Assembly: GCA_041567895.1 (NCBI GenBank)
Contig: JBFGAX010000024.1
Location: 1 to 37,169 of the forward strand
From: JABDOU01 sp041567895
Lineage (GTDB): Bacteria; Actinomycetota; Acidimicrobiia; Spongiisociales; SHLN01
Reading direction: 5' to 3'
DNA: 37,169 nucleotides
In this document: piece by piece, positions 31,100 to 37,169 of the stretch
How positions within the stretch are numbered: position 1 is the first letter of the stretch
Layout: every line of letters begins with the position of its first letter
Notes under the pieces: generated by a model
Database searches by the model: none
What the model was told of the DNA's origin: nothing
Seen by the model: only the letters and a program-made list of their open reading frames with translations
Made by a program: the position numbers and the translations under genes

Positions 31100-32676
31100 C
31101 AGGATCGATCTCCGAGCTCGATCTCAATCGAGCTCACGGTCTCGCCGTTCACGAGATAATCGATGTTTACCAGGTCTTTTGCTGAATAATGGCGAAGCCG
31201 GGAGATCAGCTCCTGCATGGTGTCGATCGGATGTCCATCGACGTGAGTGATGACGTCGCCGGCGCGCATGCCTGCATCGCCGGCAGCGGACGGCGAGAGA
31301 ATCTCGACGACTTCAACGCCGATCGGTCGCTGTCCTTGATCGCTGGTTTCGCGAAACTTCGTGCCTCCGTTGATGCCGAGGAATCCGTGGGTGCTGAAGC
31401 CGGCACGGATGATCTCGTCAACTACTCTCGTGACGATCTCAACCGGGGTGGCGAACCCGAGGCCTTCGGCGCCGATGTCGGAAACGGCCACAGCAGTTGT
31501 GATGCCGATGAGGCGGCCCTCCCGATCGACGAGGGATCCTCCGCTCGATCCCCTTGTGAACGGAGCGTCTGTCTGCAGCATCCCGTAGAGGGTCTCGGCC
31601 TCCGTAGCTCCTTCCACTCTCCGATCGAACGCTGACACGATGCCCTCTGTGACGGTGGGCGTTCCGATGAGCGCGAGCGGGTTGCCGATCGCGTACGCAG
31701 GGTCGCCGACCACAAGCGTGTCAGTTTCCCCAATTTCGACTTGCGTCAGACCTTCAGCGTCGATGTCGATGACTGCCAGATCTGTGAGGGAATCCGAGCC
31801 AAGTACCTGGCCGGTGTACGTGCGGCCGTCGGCCAGCACGATCTCGACCGTCACTGCTGATTCGACCACGTGGTCGTTGGTGATGATGTACCCGTTGTCT
31901 GCGTCGTAGATGACGCCCGATCCGGAACCGTTGGGCAGTCTCACCGTGACGATGGCCGGGGTCACTCTGCCTGCAATCGCCGCAGCAGTCGTGCTTTCCA
32001 CCTGGGTTGGCGTCGCTATTTCCGTCCGCACGGTTTCGATCAGTTGGGTGCGCGGCTCGAATACGCCACCGGCATACAGGGCACCGACCGTCAGGCCCGC
32101 CCCGACTAGACCCCCGACCAAAGCCTGGAAGAAGCCCGATCTTTTCTGCCGTCGGGGCAGTGACCGTTCCCAGGCAGCCGCGGTTTGAGACAACGGGACC
32201 GGTGGTGATCCAGGAATCGCAGACCGCTCCCGTTCGCGATCATCGAGTGCCGGGTCATCCGGTAACGGTCGTGGAACAGATTGGTGATAGTCGAGAGGTG
32301 GTGCTACCGGTGGCGTCGGCGGCAGTCCGGGATGGGCCGGGGGGCTGATGGGTGAAACACTGGCGCGGCCAATCACGACACCGTCCTCGGCGCCGGCTCT
32401 GGTCTCCGCCCTGGGACTGGCTGAAGTTCCGGTGTACTCCGGAGATCCAACCTCGTTTGAGTCCGGGATCAACTCATCCTCGAAGACCGTCATGGCTATG
32501 TCTTCATAACGGGATCGATCTTCGTAGTCGCCTTTGCGACCAGGACTGTTTGGTGACTCGAACGCAGAGTCGTATGGTGAACTGTCAAAAATGCTCGGGA
32601 TTTCGCCCGTTGCCTGCTCATCATCGGGGTCGTGGGGATCCGGGCTGTCTGGTGGTCTCGCGGTATGCTCATTCAT
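31099..32676 (-). CDS. HtrA/DegP-like membrane-anchored serine protease with PDZ domain
   Basis: A 525-residue trypsin-fold quality-control protease. Residues 1-180 are a long, disordered, acidic/Pro-rich cytoplasmic segment. A membrane helix follows (about 182-205), then the protease domain with His269 (TNDHVV), Asp299 (TDLAVIDI) and Ser378 (RGSSGGSL). A C-terminal PDZ domain covers about 430-520 (HGFLGINGG, then GDAGMRAGDVITHVDG). The serine motif has Ser for the usual Asn and Ser for Pro (GSSGGS instead of GNSGGP). The architecture matches mycobacterial HtrA/PepD. It cleaves misfolded extracytoplasmic proteins and could belong to the output of the envelope sigma factor at 9041-9595, although no GGAAC promoter was found next to it. 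ATG 32676 has a weak ribosome site. Confidence 0.92.
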   Translation of the reverse strand: MNEHTARPPDSPDPHDPDDEQATGEIPSIFDSSPYDSAFESPNSPGRKGDYEDRSRYEDIAMTVFEDELIPDSNEVGSPEYTGTSASPRAETRAGAEDGVVIGRASVSPISPPAHPGLPPTPPVAPPLDYHQSVPRPLPDDPALDDRERERSAIPGSPPVPLSQTAAAWERSLPRRQKRSGFFQALVGGLVGAGLTVGALYAGGVFEPRTQLIETVRTEIATPTQVESTTAAAIAGRVTPAIVTVRLPNGSGSGVIYDADNGYIITNDHVVESAVTVEIVLADGRTYTGQVLGSDSLTDLAVIDIDAEGLTQVEIGETDTLVVGDPAYAIGNPLALIGTPTVTEGIVSAFDRRVEGATEAETLYGMLQTDAPFTRGSSGGSLVDREGRLIGITTAVAVSDIGAEGLGFATPVEIVTRVVDEIIRAGFSTHGFLGINGGTKFRETSDQGQRPIGVEVVEILSPSAAGDAGMRAGDVITHVDGHPIDTMQELISRLRHYSAKDLVNIDYLVNGETVSSIEIELGDRS

Positions 32677-32706
32677 TGGTGGTGAAAGTCTACGTTGGAG
32701 TCGATT

Positions 32707-33132
32707 TTGAAATCTCCAGTGCTGGTGCGGGTCACAGAAGCGGTCATCAATGAATCCGAGCTTCGAGCCTTCGTTGCGGACGCCGCGGCGGGAGCCGTCG
32801 TCGTCTTTTCAGGAACGGCCCGCAATCATTCACCAGGCAGAACCGGCGTGACGCATCTTGATTACGAGACGTATCCAGAGAAAGTCGAAGGCGCCATTGA
32901 AGAGATCGTCCAGGAAGCGCGCACGAAATGGGACGTGCTGAAGGTCGCCGCGGTTCATCGATCCGGTCGGGTTGACATCGGGCAGTCGGCCGTCACTGTC
33001 GCGGTGAGCGCGGCTCACCGTGCCGCAGCGTTCGACGCGGCACGCTATCTCATTGACGAACTCAAATCTCGCGCGCCGATTTGGAAGCAGGAACACTGGG
33101 CCGACGGCTCCGAATGGATCGAAGGAGCCTGA
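32707..33132 (+). CDS. moaE: Molybdopterin synthase catalytic subunit MoaE
   Basis: MoaE, with the MoaD sulfur carrier, converts cyclic pyranopterin monophosphate to molybdopterin. The 141-residue sequence has the full signature: FSGTARNHSPGRTG, LDYETYPEKVE, HRSGRVDIGQSAV, VAVSAAHRAAAFDA and KSRAPIWKQE. Lys120 and Lys127 correspond to the catalytic lysines of the E. coli enzyme. The start is TTG 32707, with GGAG at 32697-32700 placed 6 nt upstream. TTG 32695 would precede that ribosome site. It is divergent from the htrA-like gene across 30 bp. No moaD or other cofactor gene is close, so MoaD must be encoded elsewhere. Confidence 0.93.
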   Translation: MKSPVLVRVTEAVINESELRAFVADAAAGAVVVFSGTARNHSPGRTGVTHLDYETYPEKVEGAIEEIVQEARTKWDVLKVAAVHRSGRVDIGQSAVTVAVSAAHRAAAFDAARYLIDELKSRAPIWKQEHWADGSEWIEGA

Positions 33133-34484
33133 TCAGGCTTCGACGACGGATACCGGGGCTGGCGTTTGCTGTCCTGGCTCTTTTTGCCTGCACCTCGGAT
33201 CCGCCGGCGACCGTGATCGATCCGATCGCATCGACGACGAGTACGGCACTGACGACGAGCACAACCAACCCGCCGACTACAACGCTTGCACCGGTCACCC
33301 TCGGCAAGGGCTTTTCCGTGGAACCGTGTACCAACGGGTTGCCGACCCTTGGCTGCATCACGCTCGGAACGATCACGGACGAGACAGGCTCGGCACGGTT
33401 CAGCGCTCCCGGATATTTCGCGGGCGCCCAGGCCTTTTGGGCAAGTCGCAACAGCAGCAATGGGATTGCCGATGCATTCAGTGTGGAGGTGTTGAGAGCC
33501 GACAAACGTGATGCGGCCGGAGACCCTGAGCGTTTCGCAGATGCTCTCGCATCGATCGAACCGAATGTGGCCGCCCTGTCCCACGTCGTCGGCGTGGCTG
33601 CGATCGAAGCCAATATGTCGGCCCTGGTGAACGGGGCTCTCGTGAGTGCTCCGGTCGAGCCCTGGTCGGGTTGGGCATTTCTGTCAACCGATGTCGGTGC
33701 CGTGCTCGAGAGTGGTGCCAGCTGGTGTGTGAACGGCTACAACGCCGTCAGTTCATCGATGGGTTCCATCGGGCTGATATCGGATCAATCGCTGGCGGCC
33801 CGGGACTTTGCGGGAGGAGCGCGAGCGGCAGCAGCGGCGATGAACGGATTGGTGTTCGACATTTCCGTCACGCCTATTGCCCAGGGTGGTGATCCTTCAC
33901 AGCAAACCATTGTGGCGCAGATCCTTTCGTCTGCACCCGACTCTGTCGTCCTGGCCACCGGCCCCAGTGAAGCGGGCGCCATCATCGGCGGTTCGGTATT
34001 GGCCGGATATCGGGGCACCTTCACCCTTCAGGAAAGCTCGTTCACGAGTGCCCTCATCGATGCGTCGAGTGGAGTGAGGTCGGTTTTCCTCTCAGACCAG
34101 GTGCGCGTGATCGGGAGCCTGGCGCCGTGGAACTACGAATCAGCCGGACATGAGCGCATGCGATTTGCAGCAGATTCCATCGGCGTTCCGGCATCCGCAA
34201 GGCGAGCCTTCCAGATGGGATGGGTGTCACAGTATCCGTTGCTGGCCTCGCTGGATGCGGCGGTGCGGGCACAGAATCTCGATCGGAGGGGGATCGTGTC
34301 AGCAGCTGCCGGTCTCGACCATGTGGACTACGAGGGAATGCTCCCGGACGACGGCCCGGAGCTGTCAAGCATTGCGTTTCGGATTGACGCGGATGCACCA
34401 GACCTCTTCGTGTCGGAAGAAACTTTCTTTACTTCTGACGGACTCTCGGATTACTTCATTGCGCCGTGCTCGGATTTGTCCTAG
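33114..34484 (+). CDS. Type 1 periplasmic-binding lipoprotein (branched-chain amino acid ABC type)
   Basis: A 456-residue exported solute-binding protein. An N-terminal basic region (MDRRSLIRLRRR) and hydrophobic core lead to a lipobox-like LFAC with Cys26. Phe at -2 is unusual but tolerated. A Thr/Ser/Pro linker (about 40-65) separates it from a Peripla_BP_6-type domain. That domain includes GTITDETGSARFSAPGYFAG, NSSNGIADAFSVEV, DSVVLATGPSEAGAIIGG and AFQMGWVSQYPLLASL. No permease or ATPase is adjacent, so the ligand is unknown, and it might be a sensor rather than a transporter part. ATG 33114 overlaps the end of moaE by 19 nt. Most of the upstream frame is spurious. Confidence 0.82.
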   Translation: MDRRSLIRLRRRIPGLAFAVLALFACTSDPPATVIDPIASTTSTALTTSTTNPPTTTLAPVTLGKGFSVEPCTNGLPTLGCITLGTITDETGSARFSAPGYFAGAQAFWASRNSSNGIADAFSVEVLRADKRDAAGDPERFADALASIEPNVAALSHVVGVAAIEANMSALVNGALVSAPVEPWSGWAFLSTDVGAVLESGASWCVNGYNAVSSSMGSIGLISDQSLAARDFAGGARAAAAAMNGLVFDISVTPIAQGGDPSQQTIVAQILSSAPDSVVLATGPSEAGAIIGGSVLAGYRGTFTLQESSFTSALIDASSGVRSVFLSDQVRVIGSLAPWNYESAGHERMRFAADSIGVPASARRAFQMGWVSQYPLLASLDAAVRAQNLDRRGIVSAAAGLDHVDYEGMLPDDGPELSSIAFRIDADAPDLFVSEETFFTSDGLSDYFIAPCSDLS

Positions 34485-34554
34485 AAGCAATCGACAGTGA
34501 GCGAATCGAGGAATGGCACTGGAATAATTTCGGGCCGGCCCTAACGTAATCGTG

Positions 34555-35661
34555 ATGACCTCCACTGAGCTACGAGACACTGACGTCGACGAAACACCCC
34601 TGCGAACCGAGTCGCCCAATGCGTGGTGGATCCTCTCGGGCGTCGTCATGTTCATCGGCACGCTGGTCCTGCTTGTTGCGTTCTTCGTCGAGGTGCCTTA
34701 TTTCGCAAACCTTCCCGGTCCTGCTTTTCGTACAGACGAGTTCGTGACAATTCCAGGTGAGGAGAACACTGAAAGCTCGGGAGATCTGTATTTGTTGACG
34801 GTGTTGCGCGAGTCGGTGACGCTCGTCGGATACATACAGGCGTCGTTCGACGACCGCATCACGTTGATTCCACGCGAGGTGATTCTTCCTGAGGGTCGAA
34901 CGTCTGAGGACAAAAAGCGGGCCGATCAACAGATGATGGAAGATTCTCAGCAGGTTGCTATTGCGGTAGCGCTCGAGCGCACTGGTTACGAGGTCTCGTT
35001 TGCCTCGGATGGCGTCGAGGTTGGCGAGATCAGTCCCGGGAGCGCGGCAGACGGCGTTATGCGAGAGGGCGACGTGATCATCGCCTTCGAGGGCGAGCCG
35101 GTCTTCTTTTCGGGTGACCTGGTGAATCGAATTCAGGAGCGGGCGGTCGGTGATGTGGTCGAATTCACCATCGAACGCGGCGATGAGATCCTCGACTTGA
35201 AGGTAACGCTCGGGGCGCGGGAGCCGGGAGATCCGACCCCGATCGTCGGTGTGACGATCTTCACAGTCGGCAGCCGATTTGATTTCCCGATTGAAGTGCT
35301 CATCGAGTCGCAAAACATCGGCGGGCCGTCGGCCGGGCTCATGTTCTCCCTCGAGGTCATTAATCAACTTTCGCCGGTTGATGTGACTGGTGGCCACCGG
35401 ATCGCGGGAACCGGCACGATCGATTCTGACGGAAGCGTCGGCCCGATAGGCGGCATCAGGCAAAAGGTGTTCGGAGCTCTGAACTCCGGAGCCGAACTCA
35501 TGCTGGTCCCTGAGGCCAACTTCGAAGATGCGGTCGCAGCGCTCGATGGCCAGGCCTCTGAATTGAAGCTCGTGTCCGTTGCCACAATCGACGACGCTTT
35601 GCAGGCCATGGCCACCTTCGGAGGGTGGTCTGTAGAGTCTCTGGCAAATGGGACCCCGTGA
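34555..35661 (+). CDS. PDZ-Lon (S16) membrane protease, YlbL/Rv3194c-like
   Basis: A 368-residue protein with one N-terminal membrane helix (about residues 24-46). A PDZ-like domain (about 150-215) contains VGEISPGSAADGVMREGDVI and GDVVEFTIERG. A C-terminal Lon protease domain follows. The expected Ser-Lys dyad lies in IGGPSAGLMFSLE and GIRQKVFGALNSGA. This architecture is widespread in Actinobacteria and Firmicutes (YlbL, mycobacterial Rv3194c). It probably degrades membrane or extracytoplasmic proteins. GTG 34552 and ATG 34555 are adjacent, and neither has a good ribosome site. A GGGCCGGCCC palindrome lies at 34532-34541 just upstream. Leaderless initiation is possible. Confidence 0.9.
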   Translation: MTSTELRDTDVDETPLRTESPNAWWILSGVVMFIGTLVLLVAFFVEVPYFANLPGPAFRTDEFVTIPGEENTESSGDLYLLTVLRESVTLVGYIQASFDDRITLIPREVILPEGRTSEDKKRADQQMMEDSQQVAIAVALERTGYEVSFASDGVEVGEISPGSAADGVMREGDVIIAFEGEPVFFSGDLVNRIQERAVGDVVEFTIERGDEILDLKVTLGAREPGDPTPIVGVTIFTVGSRFDFPIEVLIESQNIGGPSAGLMFSLEVINQLSPVDVTGGHRIAGTGTIDSDGSVGPIGGIRQKVFGALNSGAELMLVPEANFEDAVAALDGQASELKLVSVATIDDALQAMATFGGWSVESLANGTP

Positions 35662-35727
35662 ACGCACGCGATGCCTCGCTGAACTGATCGAGTCTTTGAC
35701 TACGTTGGCAAGCCACGGGGTCTCTTC

Positions 35728-36969
35728 GTGACGGGAACCAAAGTTCGGATCATCGGACATCAGTGGGCGAGAGATGCCCACCTCTTGAAAGACTTTCTCG
35801 GCCGCAACCGCATCCCGTTCGCGTGGCTTGACATCGATCGGGGCGGTAAGGCAACGTCTCTGTTAGATGCTCATGAACTCGGGGGTGCCCGGCTCCCGGT
35901 CGTGATCTTCGGTGACGGCTCGACGTTGGAACATCCGTCGGTCGCAGAGCTCGCAGAAGCGATGGGGATGCACCGGCACGCGGATAACACCTACTACGAC
36001 GTCGCGGTCGTAGGAGCCGGGCCTGCCGGACTTGCGGCCGCCGTGTACGCGGCGTCGGAAGGCTTATCGACCGTCGTGATTGAACGTGAGGCGCCAGGCG
36101 GACAGGCAGGTACCAGTAGCCGTATCGAGAACTATCTCGGCTTCCCGGATGGCATCAGCGGAGGTGACCTTGCCGAAGCCGCCCTCAAACAGGCCACCAA
36201 GTTTGGAGCCGAGGTGCTGTACCCCGTCGATGCCGAATCAGTCGACCTGGGTGCCCACTACAAGCATGTGTATCTGAGTGATGGCACCGAAATCACCGTG
36301 CGTGCACTCGTCCTGGCCACCGGCGTCTCCTATCGGACACTCCATGGGCCCGGCCTGTCTGAGCTCAATGGTGCTGGTGTGTATTACGGGGCAGCCACTA
36401 CCGAGGCAGCTGCGGCTGCGGACCGCCACGTCTACGTGGTCGGCGCCGGTAATTCAGCCGGCCAGGGGGCCCTGTACTTCGCTCGCTTTGCAAGCAGGGT
36501 GACCATCTTTGTGCGGGGCGAATCGCTTGCCGCGACAATGAGCCAGTACCTGATCGATCAGCTCGACGCCGATCCGAAGATCGAAGTCGTGCCACAACAT
36601 CGAGTCGTGGCGGCGCTTGGCTCTGATCATCTGGAAGCAATCCGCGTCGAAGATCTGTCATCCGGCGACGTCGAGGATCTTCCTGCTGAATTCCTGTTTG
36701 TGTTCATCGGAGCAGAACCCGAGGTTCAGTGGTTGGGCGGGCAGCTGGCATTGGACGAAAAAGGATTCGTGCTCACGGGAGAAGACGTCCCCATCGACGA
36801 GGTCGATTGGCCTCTGGGAAGGGCACCATTTCATCTTGAGGCAAGCGTTCCAGGCGTGTTCGTGGCCGGTGACCTCAGGCACGGTTCGATTCGTCGCGTT
36901 GCTGGTGGTGTCGGTGAGGGATCAACCTCAATTCAACTGGTCCATCGCTATCTGGCTGATACCAATTAG
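35728..36969 (+). CDS. Thioredoxin-reductase-like FAD oxidoreductase with N-terminal glutaredoxin-fold domain, cysteine-free
   Basis: A 413-residue protein. Residues 1-80 have a glutaredoxin/thioredoxin-like outline (KVRIIGHQWARDAHLLKDFL, then RLPVVIFGDGS) but no CxxC. A TrxR-like domain follows with VAVVGAGPAGLAAAVYAA (FAD), PGGQAGTSSRIENYLGFP, VLATGVSYR, YVVGAGNSAGQGAL (NADP) and PGVFVAGDLRHGS. The redox CxxC between the two dinucleotide folds is replaced by GAGVYYGAATTEA. The whole protein contains no cysteine, so it cannot act as a classical thioredoxin reductase. It matches a known family often fused to a receiver domain, which is absent here. The physiological acceptor is unknown. GTG 35728 follows GGGG at 35717-35720. 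Confidence 0.85.
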   Translation: MTGTKVRIIGHQWARDAHLLKDFLGRNRIPFAWLDIDRGGKATSLLDAHELGGARLPVVIFGDGSTLEHPSVAELAEAMGMHRHADNTYYDVAVVGAGPAGLAAAVYAASEGLSTVVIEREAPGGQAGTSSRIENYLGFPDGISGGDLAEAALKQATKFGAEVLYPVDAESVDLGAHYKHVYLSDGTEITVRALVLATGVSYRTLHGPGLSELNGAGVYYGAATTEAAAAADRHVYVVGAGNSAGQGALYFARFASRVTIFVRGESLAATMSQYLIDQLDADPKIEVVPQHRVVAALGSDHLEAIRVEDLSSGDVEDLPAEFLFVFIGAEPEVQWLGGQLALDEKGFVLTGEDVPIDEVDWPLGRAPFHLEASVPGVFVAGDLRHGSIRRVAGGVGEGSTSIQLVHRYLADTN

Positions 36970-37013
36970 CCGTCCGAACCAACGGTGGATAACGGCTGAC
37001 GGCAGCGGTCCGC

Positions 37014-37057
37014 CCATGTGGGGGCGCGCTGGCAAATCGTCCATGTGGGGCCCCCAC
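37014..37057. repeat. Direct repeat CCATGTGGGG and 13-bp palindrome
   Basis: CCATGTGGGG occurs at 37014-37023 and 37041-37050, 27 bp apart. The second copy runs into GTGGGG-C-CCCCAC (37045-37057), a perfect palindrome around one base. It lies after the flavoprotein stop and about 80 bp before the last start codon. It could be an operator pair or terminate the flavoprotein gene. Confidence 0.4.
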
Positions 37058-37124
37058 TCACCGGAGTTGCGCGCCACTCGTCATTAAAGGTCGCGAATTT
37101 CTGGCTTATCCGGGATCGCCTGGG

Positions 37125-37169
37125 TATGTTGATTGCATGCTTGAGGACCTAACGCCCGACGAGGTGGCA
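37125..37169 (+). CDS. First 11 codons of an unidentified gene with a possible leaderless promoter
   Basis: ATG at 37137 opens a frame that reads MLEDLTPDEVA to the window edge, too short to identify. TATGTT at 37125-37130, with TGGCTT about 17 nt further upstream, could be a promoter whose transcript starts at or next to the ATG. No ribosome site is visible, which fits leaderless translation common in Actinobacteria. Confidence 0.35.

Noticed and set aside
34570..35781. 403-codon minus-strand open frame opposite the PDZ-Lon gene
   Set aside because: It mirrors the codons of a clearly conserved protease gene, has no recognisable motif, and has the charged composition typical of antisense shadows.
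36982..36993. Single DnaA-box-like sequence (TTATCCACC on the minus strand)
   Set aside because: One near match without clustered boxes, AT-rich unwinding region or dnaA/dnaN neighbours does not support an origin.

Overview
This window reads as chromosomal DNA of a moderately GC-rich actinobacterium, most plausibly an uncultured member of class Acidimicrobiia. The evidence is a WhiB-family iron-sulfur regulator, the three-gene succinate dehydrogenase order sdhC-sdhA-sdhB with one membrane anchor, an AhpE-type peroxiredoxin, a DUF2342-type protein, a PDZ-Lon protease, and frequent GTG/TTG starts. The taxonomic placement is inferred from gene content and style; no rRNA or tRNA gene was seen. 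No CRISPR array, insertion sequence or prophage gene was seen either.

Positions 1-7,219 are central metabolism. The 3' end of purH, folD, icd and mdh form a tight plus-strand cluster. It converges on a minus-strand sdhC-sdhA-sdhB operon with a small SCP2-domain gene at its end. A 386-bp divergent control region (7,220-7,605) separates sdh from whiB. Positions 7,606-10,886 hold whiB, a membrane-anchored protein with a possible Mrr/restriction-fold domain, tatA, and a compact envelope-stress module: ECF sigma factor, zinc anti-sigma factor and an RseB-like sensor. A GGAAC-N17-CGTT sequence upstream of the sigma gene looks like an autoregulatory promoter.

Positions 10,932-29,755 form a large exopolysaccharide locus. 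It contains two chain-length/BY-kinase-like proteins, a phosphoglycosyl transferase, an 850-residue fusion of a Wzx-like flippase with a GT4 glycosyltransferase, two tandem O-antigen ligase/polymerase paralogues, a WecG/TagA-type transferase and a close relative of plant GDP-mannose 3,5-epimerase. It also contains two exported right-handed beta-helix proteins. A Wzx/Wzy-type pathway is the simplest reading: the phosphoglycosyl transferase primes, GT4 and WecG-type enzymes extend, the flippase half exports, the Wzy-like proteins polymerise, the Wzz/BY-kinases set length, and the beta-helix proteins bind or modify the product outside. An AhpE-ArsC pair (14,342-15,234) and a TerC protein (25,473-26,258) are inserted in this locus.

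Positions 29,978-37,169 return to housekeeping and envelope functions: a DUF2342-family protein translationally coupled to an HtrA-like protease, a stand-alone MoaE, a substrate-binding lipoprotein, a PDZ-Lon protease, a cysteine-free thioredoxin-reductase-like flavoprotein, and the first codons of one more gene. The main points of novelty are the flippase-glycosyltransferase fusion, the doubled exopolysaccharide components with non-canonical BY-kinases, the GDP-mannose 3,5-epimerase homologue, and a sigma/anti-sigma/RseB triad in an actinobacterium.
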